Of a DNA stretch of 64,000 bases, positions 53,431-63,999 are shown in pieces. Within the stretch, counting starts at the first letter, position 1. Each line of letters opens with the position of its first letter. Position numbers and translations under genes: made by a program. The stretch lies in NCBI GenBank assembly GCA_963847715.1, contig CAWKAZ010000005.1:256009-320008 (forward strand). The letters are read 5' to 3'. Origin of the DNA: Acidiflorens sp963847715. GTDB lineage: Bacteria; Acidobacteriota; Terriglobia; Terriglobales; Acidobacteriaceae. The notes below the pieces were generated by a model that did no database searches, had not been told where the DNA came from, and saw only the letters and a list, made by a program, of their open reading frames with translations.

Positions 53431-54267
53431 TTAGTGACTGTGTTGCATTCCGGTGCTCATGATGTGCGAGCTGAAGAACAGAAAGAAGTTGGAAGGAGCC
53501 TCGACCGAATGCCCGGCTGCAATCGATGTCTGAATCGCTTTGAACGAGGTTATGCCGGAGCTTGCATCCTTCGCGGGCCAGTCGGCAGCGTTGAGGACCA
53601 GCACCGGAACCACCTGCCACCAGATCGCTTTCACGGTCAGATCCTGGTTGATCAGCACATGGCTGTGATTGGGGGTTGGGACAAAGATGTTGGCGGTTGG
53701 CGGCCCTGCAATGATTCCGAGCTCCGACAGGGCGGGCGCCAAGTCCAAACGCGACGCGTGCATGGTGCATGTTCCTGGAGCCGAACCCGGCTCCGGACAC
53801 TGTGTGTATACCTTGGGTGAAGCTTTGAAGGCTTCCGGTAGCGCTCCGAAGAGACTTATCAACGTGCTGCCCAACTGGGAGCCGCAAATGGTTCCCGGGA
53901 CTACGTTCGAGCACGAGATCGCATCGTTGGGGTTCTGGTCGTTGTCGGTCGAAAACATCGGGACCAGCACATAGATGGGTTCGGTGGTGTATTTCGGGTT
54001 GCCTATTACGCCCGGCGGGTTGATATCAGGCTGGGTGCCGACCTGGCAAATAGGGATCTGCAACTCTCCGGGATCGGTGGCTGCGGGAATGCCGTTGAAA
54101 TTCAAGTCGTTTTTCGGTTGTTCGACACAATCGAAATTTTGCGTATACAGGAACTTCAGTATCTGGCCGTCTCCATAGCCAAGGGTCGAGTTCGTTTGCG
54201 CGAAAGCTGGGAAAGACATCAAGGTCCCAAGCAACAGGAAAAGTGGCACACGTGCTGAGATTCTCAT
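53431..54267 (-). CDS. Secreted hypothetical protein
   Basis: 278 residues from ATG 54267, preceded by GGAGGAACGA. The signal peptide is PLFLLLGTLMSFPAFAQ. The mature part has four or more cysteines (DCVEQ, PICQV, SCSNVVPGTICG, QCPEPGSAPGTC), suggesting disulfides, and ends in FFLFFSSHIMSTG. No known domain was found. It is one of many secreted proteins typical of the phylum. Confidence 0.6.
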   Translation of the reverse strand: MRISARVPLFLLLGTLMSFPAFAQTNSTLGYGDGQILKFLYTQNFDCVEQPKNDLNFNGIPAATDPGELQIPICQVGTQPDINPPGVIGNPKYTTEPIYVLVPMFSTDNDQNPNDAISCSNVVPGTICGSQLGSTLISLFGALPEAFKASPKVYTQCPEPGSAPGTCTMHASRLDLAPALSELGIIAGPPTANIFVPTPNHSHVLINQDLTVKAIWWQVVPVLVLNAADWPAKDASSGITSFKAIQTSIAAGHSVEAPSNFFLFFSSHIMSTGMQHSH

Positions 54268-54413
54268 TCGTTCCTCCATATAGCGGCTTCTGGACCGCAT
54301 TCTGAGAGGTGTACGGTCGGCGCGCGAAAACGGATTGCTCGAATAGCGCCCATTTGTGAAGTTGGTGACCCACTCACTTCTCTTTCGCGACGAGATTCGA
54401 TACTTTATCGCTC

Positions 54414-55970
54414 ATGACTTCGCAAGCGGAAACGAAGCCGTTGGCAGATCTGCCTCAGCCCCTTCCCAGCTCTGCGTCGGGTTCTCAGTGGTCCGGCGAT
54501 GTTGCTGTTCTCATCTATCTCGCAGCGGCAACCGTCCTCGCCCAGTTGTTGTTCGGCGGCCGCTACGGATTTCATCGTGACGAATTGGCAACATTGGACG
54601 ATGCGCGCCACCTGGCTTGGGGATACATAGCTTACCCTCCGATCACTCCCTTCTTCGGACGGCTGTCGTTGACGCTTTTCGGAACGTCTGTGTCGGGCTT
54701 CCGGTTCTTCGCCGCCGTGGCCCAGGCGATAGCTGTGGTCATAACCGGCCTGATGGCGCGCGAACTCGGCGGGGGGCGAGGTGCCCAGCTAGTCGCCGCC
54801 GCTGCGGCCGTTCCGTTCTGCCTAGGCAGCGGCGCCCTGATGCAATACGTTGCATTCGACTACTTGTTCTGGGTGCTCTCCGCGTACTTTGTGATTCGTC
54901 TGCTCAGATCTGAAGATCCGCGCTGGTGGATGGCCATCGGTTGTTGTATGGGCCTCGGGATGATGACGAAATACACCATGGGGTTTTTCGCTCTCGGCAT
55001 TGTCGCCGGGGTGGTACTAACCGACACGCGTCGACATCTCACGAGCCGTTGGCTCTGGATTGGGGTAGCGTTATCAGTTCTTGTCTTTCTCCCGAACATC
55101 GTCTGGCAAATCCAACATCACTTCATCTCGGCTGATTTTTTGAAGCATATTCACGAGCGCGATGTCCGCATCGGTCGGACGCAAGATTTTCTTCCAGCCC
55201 AGCTGAAACTTACGCTGCTTGCACTCCCGCTCGGGGTCGCCGGACTCTACTTTTACATCGTATCCGGAGCCGGAAGGCGTTTCCGCATGGTCGGCTGGAT
55301 GTATGTTGTCCCGCTTGTGCTCTTTATCGTGGCGAAGGGACGCTGGTACTACCTGGCGCCCACCTACCCTATGCTGTATGCCGGCGGCAGCGTTTGGGGG
55401 GAACAACGTTTGCGGTCTCTCAGTCGAGGCTGGGCTGGTGTGGTGCGAGCGTTGGCATGGACGGCGTTAGCGGCGGACATCCTATTGATTGCAGCGATCG
55501 CAATCCCGCCCGCGCCCGTCAATTCCGCGCTCTGGAAGTTTGCCAGCAAGAACAACGGCGATCTGCTTGAAGAACTAGGCTGGCCAGAGATGACGCAGGC
55601 CGTGGCCCAAATCCGCGACTCGCTCCCCGAATCGGACCGCGCCCACCTGGGCATCCTTGCCGGAAACTACGGTGAGGCCGGCGCCCTCAATCTCTATGGC
55701 CCACAGTACAAGCTGCCGACGGCAATTAGCGGTATCAACTCGTTCTGGCAGCGGGGGTATGGGAATCCGCCGCCTGAAACCCTGATCGTCGTTGGCATCT
55801 CCCACGGATTCGTGGAACGCAACTTCGCCTCCTGCGAGGTCGTGGGGCATATGCCGAACCCGTACGGCATCAAGAACGAAGAGACCAGCGATCATCCCGA
55901 CATCTATGTCTGTCGCGGTTTACGCCAGACCTGGCCTGATTTCTGGAAAGACTTCCAATACTACGGATAG
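54414..55970 (+). CDS. Glycosyltransferase family 39-like membrane protein
   Basis: 518 residues with about 11 membrane helices. The first periplasmic loop has the acidic pair GFHRDELATLDDARHLAWGY, typical of GT39/GT83 enzymes that use polyprenyl-phosphate sugars. YPPITPFFGRL and TKYTMGFFALGI also fit PF13231 members. The C-terminal part is soluble (EELGWPEMTQAVAQIRDSLP). Acceptor, lipid or protein, is unknown. It starts at ATG 54414. Confidence 0.85.
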   Translation: MTSQAETKPLADLPQPLPSSASGSQWSGDVAVLIYLAAATVLAQLLFGGRYGFHRDELATLDDARHLAWGYIAYPPITPFFGRLSLTLFGTSVSGFRFFAAVAQAIAVVITGLMARELGGGRGAQLVAAAAAVPFCLGSGALMQYVAFDYLFWVLSAYFVIRLLRSEDPRWWMAIGCCMGLGMMTKYTMGFFALGIVAGVVLTDTRRHLTSRWLWIGVALSVLVFLPNIVWQIQHHFISADFLKHIHERDVRIGRTQDFLPAQLKLTLLALPLGVAGLYFYIVSGAGRRFRMVGWMYVVPLVLFIVAKGRWYYLAPTYPMLYAGGSVWGEQRLRSLSRGWAGVVRALAWTALAADILLIAAIAIPPAPVNSALWKFASKNNGDLLEELGWPEMTQAVAQIRDSLPESDRAHLGILAGNYGEAGALNLYGPQYKLPTAISGINSFWQRGYGNPPPETLIVVGISHGFVERNFASCEVVGHMPNPYGIKNEETSDHPDIYVCRGLRQTWPDFWKDFQYYG

Positions 55971-56240
55971 ATCTCCCGGCAACCGACGCACCGCGTTGCG
56001 GCGCGGTGTCGCGCCAGCCCTCCTGACATAACAACTCCTGGCTGCTCCCCGATAGTCTTTGGACTCTGGTTATCTGTGCGTTTCTTCCCGCCTGTCATAG
56101 AGTCGCAGCAAAGGTAGTACGGTTGTGTGGGCAGCCGTCGATTTCAAGCATTCTGGAAACTGCGTGGCATCCTCAGCCATGACTGTGTTTCCCGCCTGTC
56201 GGTGCGTTTCAGCTGGCGATGCTGACTTAAGGTGACGTCT

Positions 56241-57071
56241 ATGAAGTACGCTTACCACTCGCTCGCAATACTCATCGTTGCTTTGGCACCGTTCTCTGCG
56301 GCGCAGTCGGGGTACCAGGTTATTTCTGTCGAAGATGGAGGCACGATCAGAGGGACGGTGAAGTGGCAAGGAGCGGTACCTCACTTAGCCACGCTCGATC
56401 TGAACAAGGACGCGCAGGTCTGCGATCCGCTGGATCAGAAACATCGCGATCTGGAGCGCTTGCTGGTCAGCCCGAACCGTGGCGTGGCCAACACGGTAGT
56501 ATTTCTGCGAAATATCGCGCGCGGTAAACCCATGGACTTGCCCGCCGCACGCCGGTCTCTTAACCAAAAGAGCTGTCGCTACGAGCCTCACCTGCTCCTT
56601 GTACCGGTAGACGCGGTCTTGACTGTCAAGAGCAGCGATCCATTACTTCACACCGTGCATATGTCGGGAAGCGCAGACTACAATTTGCCGTTCACAGCTG
56701 CTGGGCAAGAGATCACGCGTCCGATGACCCGCGATGGAGTCGTGAGCCTGCGCTGCAATGCTGGTCACGTCTGGATGAACGCAGAAATGATCGTCGCCAA
56801 GCATCCGTATTATGCAGTCACCGATCAAGAAGGTAATTTTGAACTGACTGGCGTGCCTCCTGGCGATTACGAACTCGTCGCCTGGCACGAAGGTTGGCGG
56901 GTCGTCGGAGAGAGCGCCCTCTATGACCTCACGACGCAAGCCCGCGTGAAACGCCCTGTTTTCTCTGATCCGGTGATGTGGAGCAAGTCCGTAAAAGTTA
57001 CGCCTCGCGAAACCGTTGACGTAGGCTTCACTCTGGAAGAGCGCTCGCCACAGATGGCGCAAGGACACTGA
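56241..57071 (+). CDS. Secreted plastocyanin-like protein with regulatory domain
   Basis: 276 residues from ATG 56241 (AAGGTGA upstream). The signal peptide ends near PFSAAQ. A first domain has cupredoxin-type metal ligands: LHTVHMSG (His) and SLRCNAGHVWMNAEM (Cys, His, Met), a type-1 copper site pattern. A C-terminal carboxypeptidase-regulatory-like domain (TDQEGNFELTGVPPGDYELVAWHEGW) follows. It likely binds copper outside the cytoplasm; electron transfer is an inference. Confidence 0.75.
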   Translation: MKYAYHSLAILIVALAPFSAAQSGYQVISVEDGGTIRGTVKWQGAVPHLATLDLNKDAQVCDPLDQKHRDLERLLVSPNRGVANTVVFLRNIARGKPMDLPAARRSLNQKSCRYEPHLLLVPVDAVLTVKSSDPLLHTVHMSGSADYNLPFTAAGQEITRPMTRDGVVSLRCNAGHVWMNAEMIVAKHPYYAVTDQEGNFELTGVPPGDYELVAWHEGWRVVGESALYDLTTQARVKRPVFSDPVMWSKSVKVTPRETVDVGFTLEERSPQMAQGH

Positions 57072-57195
57072 CTCTCCGATTCGTCGGGTCTGCCCTAGGT
57101 GTCGGGTCTCAGGCTCTCCGCAATGAAAGACAGGCAAGCCAACCAACACCATCATCGATGTTTCTTGTGCTCCGCATCAGTACAATAGAAGCAGC

Positions 57196-58347
57196 ATGAT
57201 GCGACGGGTCTATCTCGATAACAACGCCACGACTCCGGTACTTCCCGAGGTGCTGGACGCCATGCGTCCGTATTTTGGCGAGCATTTCGGCAACCCGTCT
57301 TCGATTCATCATCATGGGCAGGAGACGCGCGGCGCCGTTGAGCGGGCGCGTGAATCTGTGGCGGCTCTGCTCGGATGCCGCGCCGCTGAGATCGTGTTCA
57401 CCAGCGGCGGCACCGAGGCTGACAATCTGGCAATCTTCGGACTGATGAAGCCCGGAGACCATGTCATCACTTCGACGATCGAACATCATGCCGTACTGAA
57501 CGCATGCAAGCATCTGGCCGGAGCGGGATGCGAAGTCACGTATGTTCCAGTCGATGGCCGCGGACTGGTGGATCCAGCGGATGTGAAGCGGGCCATCCGG
57601 CCGAATACCAAGCTCGATCACGATCATGTTGGCGAACAACGAGACCGGCGTGCTGCAGCCTGTCGCAGAAATTGGAAAGATTGCTGCCGAAGCCGACATC
57701 TACTTTCACACGGACGCTGTGCAAGCAGCAGGGAAGATCCCGATCGATGTTGACCAGATCGGATGCGACCTGCTGACTATCTCCGGCCACAAGTTGCACG
57801 GGCCGCAAGGTGTGGGCGCGCTCTACGTCCGCAAGGGAACTCAGCTTGAGCCGATGCTTTATGGCGGTCGCCATGAACGCTCTCGTCGTGCCGGGACGGA
57901 GAACGTTCCCGGCATTGTTGGTTTAGGCAAGGCAGCGGAGTTGGCCGTCGCTGGTCTTCGATCGCGGTGATGACGTAAGGATGGCTGCAGCCCGCGATCG
58001 GCTGGAAAGGGAACTGCTCGAAATCGAAGCGACGGGCTTGAATGGTCGAAGGCGCGCCGCGGGTGCCGAATACGACGAATATTTATTTCGATGGCATCGA
58101 CGGCGAGGCGCTGGTCATCGCGCTCGACTTGAAGGGACTGGCGGTCTCGACCGGCGCCGCGTGTTCCTCCGGTGCGATCGAACCGTCGCATGTGCTGACC
58201 GCGATGGGCCTGCGTCCCGACCGCGCCAAAGCCAGCATTCGCTTCAGCCTCGGCAAGCAAAATACGTCGGAGGATATAGACTTCGCACTAGGGCTTGATT
58301 CCCGAAACAGTCGCGCGGCTGCGAGACTTGTCGCCGGTGTGGCCTAG
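57196..58347 (+). pseudogene. iscS: Cysteine desulfurase IscS/NifS (frameshifted in this sequence)
   Basis: The frame starts RVYLDNNATTPVLPEVLDAM and FTSGGTEADNLAIFG, then is lost near 57617. It resumes as MLANNETGVLQPVAEIG and LLTISGHKLHGPQGVGAL (PLP lysine), breaks again near 57963 and 58040, and ends with the Cys loop STGAACSSGAIEPSHVL. All conserved parts survive in order, so three single-base indels are the only damage. It supplies sulfur for Fe-S clusters and, with mnmA next door, tRNA thiolation. Confidence 0.88.
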
Positions 58348-58353
58348 GACCGC

Positions 58354-58441
58354 AGTTAGCCGTTAGCAGTTAGCATCTAGCCGGATCGGAACCATTATCG
58401 AAACCGTCGAAGAGCTAGATGCTAATTGCCAAATGCTAAGC
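58354..58441. repeat. Inverted pair of 7-bp arrays upstream of mnmA
   Basis: Left arm: four AGTTAGC-type units (58354-58381) then CGGATCGG. Right arm: GCTAGAT-type units (58414-58441) then GCCGATCCG. The arms are largely complementary. The mnmA start lies in the right arm. Confidence 0.65.
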
Positions 58442-59568
58442 GCCGATCCGAAACCATCGCCGTCGCCATGTCGGGAGGAGTCGACTCCTCGACCGTTGCG
58501 GCCATGCTGCGCGCCGAAGGCCGCAACGTCATCGGCCTGACCATGCAACTCTGGAACCAGCGCCGTCTCGCCGGACACGAAGGCATGCCCGAATCCGTCC
58601 AGGGCCGCTGCTGTTCGATCGACGATGTCTACGATGCTCGCCGCGTTGCCGAGACCCTCGGCATCCCCTACTACGTGGTCAATCACGAAGAGCGTTTTGA
58701 GCGCGATGTGGTGCGGCCGTTCGTCGAGGAGTATCTTGGCCGGGCGCACGCCGATCCCTTGCAGTCTCTGCAACAATCACTTGAAGTTTGACCAGCTTCT
58801 TATTGTGGCGCGGCAGATTGGCGCCGATCAAGATTGCCACCGGCCATTACGCCCAGGTCGTCTTTGACGAGCAGACGCGACCGCTGGCTGCTGAAGCGTC
58901 CGGCCGACAAGTCCAAGGACCAGACTTACTTCCTTTTCGGCCTGACGCAGGAGCAATTGAGCCGCACTCTGTTTCCGCTCGGCGGCATGACCAAGCCGGA
59001 GGTGCGCGAACTGGCCCGCAAGCACAACCTGGTGATCGCCGAAAAGCCCGACTCGCAGGAAATCTGCTTCGTCCCCGGCGGCGACTACAAGCGCTTTCTC
59101 GAAGCCTATCTCACCGAGCAGGGAGAGAAGCCGACGGAGATTGCCGGCGAGATGGTCACCACCGACGGCAAGGTGATCGGCGAGCACGCCGGCGTTCACA
59201 ACTTCACCGTCGGCCAGCGCAAGGGACTCGGCGTGGCCACCGGCTCGCCGCTCTACGTGATCCAGATCAAGAACGACACGCGGCAAGTGGTGGTCGGCAA
59301 GGACGAGGAGCTTTACTCGCGCACTCTCCGCGCCCGCCGCGTGAACCTGATTTCGACGGCCGAACTGCGCGAGCCCATGCGGGTCGCCGTGAAGATCCGC
59401 CACAAGCATCAACCCGCACCGGCCGTCATTGAATCCGCTGGGCCGGACGAGGTCCGGGTCACGTTTGACGAGCCGCAGCGCGCGATTACCCCCGGCCAGG
59501 CCGCCGTCTTCTACGATGGAGACATCGTCGTCGGCGGCGGCTGGATCGAAAGCATCCGAGCGAGCTGA
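58426..59568 (+). pseudogene. mnmA: tRNA-specific 2-thiouridylase MnmA (frameshifted in this sequence)
   Basis: The start is TTG 58426, inside a tandem array. IAVAMSGGVDSSTVAAML (PP-loop) begins the protein. Frame is lost near 58745 and 58830, where CSLCNNHLKFDQLL appears in another frame. From about 58870 one long frame reads KSKDQTYFLFGLTQEQL, KPDSQEICFVPGGDY and HNFTVGQRKGLGVATG to the end. All MnmA blocks are present in order. It makes 2-thiouridine at wobble positions of tRNA, using sulfur from IscS. Confidence 0.88.
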
Positions 59569-59602
59569 CTATCGGTGTGCTGAAGGACCGCGCTCAGCAG
59601 CA

Positions 59603-59645
59603 GCCCAGGCTGCGCGCGAGGACGGGCGCGAGCCTCGTGGCTACC
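59603..59645. repeat. Diverged copy of the 43-bp palindromic repeat
   Basis: Shares GCCCAGG and GGGCGCGA with 24198-24240 and 51031-51073, at lower identity. From here to 60137 no gene is recognized; the stretch holds this repeat and the hairpin at 59942. Confidence 0.4.
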
Positions 59646-59941
59646 GTTTCCTTACCACCTGGTTACTTCGGATTACTCTTGGCGCGAATCTCATAGCACC
59701 TTCGTGGCCTAGACCTGCCGATAGAGCAGAGTTACGGTTAGTTCACGACGGGACCTTCGTAGTCTCTCCCCAGTAAAGGTCCGGCGTGGGGAGCGATTCT
59801 ATGAAAATCTGGCATCTGTGCTTATGCGGCATTGGGGATTGCGGTGGCACGCTGGGTTTTTAAGCGTCAACCAATGCCGGTAACCGATCCGATCACCCGT
59901 CTTCGTACCTCTGGCCTGCTGTAAGTAAGCGATTGGGTCAG

Positions 59942-59998
59942 AAGGGCATGGACGCGCCCCGTTGCGCCTCGCTTCGATCTGAGCGCGTCCATGCCCTT
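59942..59998. terminator. 16-bp perfect hairpin with T run
   Basis: AAGGGCATGGACGCGC (59942-59957) pairs perfectly with 59983-59998; the loop is 25 nt and TTTT follows. It lies in a 567-bp gap after mnmA. Termination of mnmA-direction transcripts is likely, although it is 370 bp past the stop. Confidence 0.5.
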
Positions 59999-60137
59999 TT
60001 CCCATCTTCTTTTTTCCGAACTCTGGAAGTGCTAGCACCACCGTGTCCCTTCGGTAACTTCTTTTCCGTTCCATCTCGCCTAAACTTTGCTTGTGGACCC
60101 GCTGAGCGCGCAAACGTCGCTCAGCGAGCCGAAACTC

Positions 60138-61082
60138 ATGCGATCCAGACTCCCCAGCTTGCGTTTGCTTGCGCTCTGTCGTTGCTGCTCGCGTTGCTCC
60201 GTCGCGTGGCTGCGTCGGCGCAGGACGATGCCCCCTTCGCTGGGCGACCTGGCTCGCAACCTGCGCAAGAACAAAGCGCAGCAGTCGCCTCAACAGCAGC
60301 CGGACGCCGGCCCGCACCGTGATCGATAACGACAATCTCGCCCAGGTCATGGAGGACGCCAAGAAAGCAAGGCCGGTCGAAACAAGACAAGACCGTGTTT
60401 TCTATTGACCCGGCCGGCAACACCGTCAAAGTGTCGTCACCCGATGTAACCTGCAGCCTTTCTTTCAACGCACGCGCCAGTTCGCTGCTGATCAAGCCGG
60501 TCTTGATCGAAGACTTGCCGCTCACCGAATTACTCAAGATCGACGGCCCCGGTTCCATTCAGGATGAAGCCTTGCAGCTGGAAGTATTCAACGGAACCGA
60601 CTGGGACCTTCGCGAAATTACGATTGGCCTGACGCTCGAACGCAAGCCAGGAGAAAATGCCGAAGTGGCTGCGCGAGCGCGCGTGATTCCCGCCGCCGAG
60701 GGTCTATGCGCCCGTCGCTGTTGAGCGGCGATCCGACGTAACCCTCCTCTATCATCTCAAGGCCGAGGCCAAGCCCTTCAGCACGACCGCATTTCACGAG
60801 AATATCGGAATCACTCCGGGCCCCGATGAAGATTGGCGATGGTCGATCGTGGACGCCAAGGGAATCCGTCCATCGCAACCGCCGGTAGCGCCCGATTCGT
60901 TGCAAGAGCCGTTTTATGGAACGCCATCTGCGTTCGGATCAGGATTCAACGAGCCGCAAAGTGCTCCCGCGCCGGCCGCAACCCCCGTTGTCCCGGCTGC
61001 ACCGGATACCTCGGACAACCGCACACAAGGCAAAACGAGTTCCAGTAAACCGCCGGCTTCCAACATCGTTCCGCAACGCTGA
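60138..61082 (+). pseudogene. Secreted hypothetical protein (frameshifted)
   Basis: ATG 60138 begins RSRLPSLRLLAL, and a signal-like core (LSLLLALLRRVAASA) is in the next frame. Later pieces in changing frames form one protein: PSLGDLARNLRKNKAQQ, IDNDNLAQVMEDAKKARP, VKVSSPDVTCSLSFNARAS, FNGTDWDLREITIGLTLER and a Pro/Ala-rich end. At least three indels split it. No enzyme motif; an extracytoplasmic protein by its leader. Confidence 0.5.
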
Positions 61083-61326
61083 GACACTTTTGATCGCAGC
61101 TGCCGTCCTCCGCCAGCCGTCGACAGTCAATTCGCAAGAAACAGTCGGGTGTTAGAGCACCCAGCGCCTTGCGGATGAAGCAGCGGCAAACCCCTTTACA
61201 CAAAAAAGAAACCGGAGTACATTTTCCCTCTCGTTAATCGTGGGCCTATATCGGCCATCGTTTCCCTCAGGAATGCGATGGCGCCGACGTCATAGCTGGA
61301 ATTCAATCAGATCGAAGGAGATCCTT

Positions 61327-61998
61327 ATGCGTTGCCGACCTGTGCTGAAATGTACTCTTACGCTCGTAGCGATTGCAGTCTTGTCAGGCGCGGTTGCCGC
61401 TCAGGAGTTCGTAATTCTTCACGCGTCCTATGGAACGGCCCATCGCAACATCGACGTTACGCAACGGCTGCGCCAACTCGCCGCCCAGAACGCGACATTT
61501 ATACTGACTTGGAGGACCTTCGGAGATCCTGCCGAAGGCCGAGCCAAAACGTTACGCATCTATACGCGCGGCCCGAGAGGCACAAAGCGCGTGTTCGAAT
61601 ACCAGGACAACAGCATCATCGACGGGTCTCTATTCTCGGGCTGGGGTGGGGGGAATTGGGCAGGTGATCCTTGGCAAGGTGGCTGGAACCCCGGCCCCGG
61701 CTGGACGATCGGACGCCCCCCTGCTGGCCCAGGCCCTGGCTATCCCAGCGGCGGCAATCGGCAGTTGCAAATTCTGAGCGCCAAATATGGAGCAGGACGC
61801 CAACAGGTGGATGTCACGAGCCGCCTGCAGAGCTTGTCGAACAACGGAAGTCTGAGGATTCAGGTAACGCTAGGTTCCCTCGCCGTGGCCGATCCAGCCC
61901 CGAACGTCGTCAAGACTCTGTTCGTTTCCTACAGTGTTGCGAATGGCAAGCGTCAGACGCGCAGCGCGCAGGACGGGGGCTACATGATCCTGCCCTAA
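61327..61998 (+). CDS. Secreted protein with two DUF3395-like repeats
   Basis: 223 residues from ATG 61327 (AAGGAG 7 nt before). After the signal peptide (LVAIAVLSGAVAAQ) come two copies of the same module: FVILHASYGTAHRNIDVTQR and LQILSAKYGAGRQQVDVTSR. Each ends in a KTL-x-V/I-x-Y strand. A Gly/Trp/Pro-rich linker (GWGGGNWAGDPWQGG) separates them. The pattern resembles DUF3395. Function unknown; likely a surface or periplasmic beta protein. Confidence 0.65.
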   Translation: MRCRPVLKCTLTLVAIAVLSGAVAAQEFVILHASYGTAHRNIDVTQRLRQLAAQNATFILTWRTFGDPAEGRAKTLRIYTRGPRGTKRVFEYQDNSIIDGSLFSGWGGGNWAGDPWQGGWNPGPGWTIGRPPAGPGPGYPSGGNRQLQILSAKYGAGRQQVDVTSRLQSLSNNGSLRIQVTLGSLAVADPAPNVVKTLFVSYSVANGKRQTRSAQDGGYMILP

Positions 61999-62004
61999 GC
62001 GTCG

Positions 62005-63702
62005 CTACGAGTTCTCCTTGATCTCGATCGTCGGCACGAAGCGCGGCTTCTGACGCGCCTTGGTTAACTGTTCGAACGAATAGGCGATCTTCAGCAGCGT
62101 TGGCTCGCTCCACGCGCGTCCGAAGAACGAGATGCCAACCGGCAGTCCCCACAGATATCCGGCGGTCACGTTGATATTGGGATAGCCGGCGACCGCGGCG
62201 GCGCTCGAACTGCCTCCGGCGGAGTGATCGCCGTTGATCAGGTCGGTGAGCCACGCCGGCCCTCCCGTGGGAGCGAACAAGCGCGTCGAGTTTGAACTTG
62301 TCCATGACGAAGTCGATGCCCTCGACGCGGCTGAGTTGGCTGATTCAGGGCCAGCGCATCGAGATATTCCTTCGATGTGAGCGGGCCCTTCTGTTCCGAT
62401 TTAAGAAAAATGTCCTGCCCGAAGTAGGGCATCTCGCGGTCGCGATTGCGCTCGTTGAACTCAATCACATCTTTCAAACTCTTAACCGGAAGAGCCGCCA
62501 CGACGCGACAGATACGCCGCAAGGTCAGCCTTGAGTTCGTAGAAAAAGACGGTGAGCTCGCTTTCGTCGAACTTGCCAATGGTGGGAATGTCGGCGGGAT
62601 CGACAATCTCAGCGCCGGCACGCTTCATCTCGCCGAGGAGCGAGTCCATGAGCTGGTCGACGGCATCGTTAAAGCCGAAATATTTGCGCACCACTCCCAG
62701 GCGCGCGCCTTTGAGTCCCGCGGGATCGAGAAATTTTGTGTAGTCGGGAAACAGCTTGCCCTGACTGTCCGCGGTCGCGGAATCCTCGGCATCCGCTCCC
62801 GCCATGGCACCGAGAAGAATGGCGACATCGCGCACCGTGCGCGCCATCGGACCCGCCGTGTCCTGACTGTGCGAGATCGGAATGATGCCGCTGCGGCTGA
62901 CCAGTCCAACCGTAGGTTTAAGCCCCGCCAGACCGTTCGCGGAGGACGGACAGACGACCGACCCGTCCGTCTCCGTGCCCACACCGGCAACGCAGAGATT
63001 CGCGGAGACACCGGCGCCAGTCCCGGAACTCGATCCACATGGATTGCGGTCGAGAGCATAAGGATTGCGAGTTAAGCCCGCCGCGCCCGCTCCACCCGCT
63101 GGTGGAATGACTGGAGCGAATATTGGCCCACTCGCTCAGATTGGTCTTGCCGAGAATCACGGCGCCAGCCTTGCGCAGTTGCGCGGCGACAAACGCGTCG
63201 TTCGGGGGACGCGACCCCAGCAGCGCCAGCGAGCCCGCCGTCGTATTCATGCGGTCGCCGGTATCGATGTTGTCTTTGATCAGAATCGGGATGCCATGCA
63301 GCGGCCCGCGCGGGCCTTTCGACTTGCGCTCCTAGGTCGAGCGCCTCGGCGATCTGAAGCGCGTCGGGATTGAGCTCGATGATCGCGTTCAGCATCGGCC
63401 CGGCCTTGATCGATCTCGTGAATGCGGGCCAGGTACTTCTCGGTCAGAGAACCGGGAGGAATACTGTCCCGACTGGAAGCGCTTTCTGGACATCGTCAAT
63501 CGTGATTTCGTCGAGTTCAAAATCCGGGTTCAAACCTGGCGCCAGCCGTTCTTGTCGCGGCCGCAGGCGCGTGGATGCCGACAACGCGCAGCCGCGAGCG
63601 CGGGGAAGGCAGCGCGTGACACGCCAAGAGTTGCAGCTGCTCCTGACTGCGAAGGAAGCGGCGTCGTGAGTTGGAAAGAGCCGGACGGGAAGTGGTAGAC
63701 AT
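62005..63702 (-). pseudogene. Amidase-signature family enzyme with Tat signal (multiply frameshifted)
   Basis: ATG 63702 has AGGAG 5 nt upstream, and SRRRFLRS suggests a Tat signal. Amidase-signature blocks occur in order but in different frames: AVILGKTNLSEWAN (Lys), GTETDGSVVCPSSANGLAG (Ser), GIIPISHSQDTAGPMARTV, and the end GLPVGISFFGRAW. At least five indels interrupt it. The family hydrolyses amides; the intact form would be exported folded. Density of indels suggests poor local sequence quality. Confidence 0.75.
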
Positions 63703-63796
63703 CAATGCTCCTGAGAATTGAAGTAATTCAGCGCGAGATCCGGAGCCGAAATCTTACGAAGAGTAAGGTCCAAAGGCAAACCTAGAGGTAGGAACG

Positions 63797-63825
63797 TTGT
63801 CTTGGACAGAGCGGAATGGTAGTCT
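63797..63825 (+). promoter_or_regulatory. Candidate sigma-70 promoter of tRNA-Gly
   Basis: TTGTCT (63797-63802), a 17-nt spacer and TAGTCT (63820-63825) lie 11 nt before the tRNA. Match to consensus is partial. Confidence 0.4.
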
Positions 63826-63836
63826 AACGAAGTTGA

Positions 63837-63911
63837 GCGGGAGTAGTTCAGCGGTAGAACGCCAGCTTCCCAAGCTGGATGTCACGGGTTCGATCCCCGT
63901 CTCCCGCTCCA
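63837..63911 (+). tRNA. tRNA-Gly(CCC)
   Basis: Canonical cloverleaf: acceptor GCGGGAG/CTCCCGC, D-arm GTTCAGCGGTAGAAC, anticodon stem CCAGC/GCTGG with loop TTCCCAA (anticodon CCC), T-arm ACGGG-TTCGATC-CCCGT, discriminator T and encoded CCA (63909-63911). It reads GGG glycine codons. Confidence 0.96.
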
Positions 63912-63942
63912 TTTGTCTGATCCCATCGCGGAAAGTAGGAGA

Positions 63943-63999
63943 CTACTTGCCGGCGGAACTGCTGGCAGATGCAAGTGCCTTTTGCTGAATCAGGCCAAT
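63943..63999 (-). CDS. Possible C-terminal end of a gene entering from the right
   Basis: A minus-strand frame ends at TAG (63943-63945) with IGLIQQKALASASSSAGK. Codon use is plausible, but only 18 residues are visible and no family can be given. Confidence 0.3.
   Translation of the reverse strand: MGLIQQKALASASSSAGK

Noticed and set aside
59571..60137. Hidden gene or ncRNA in the 567-bp gap after mnmA
   Set aside because: Frames are short and shift, with only a diverged repeat and one hairpin; there is no motif to support a call.
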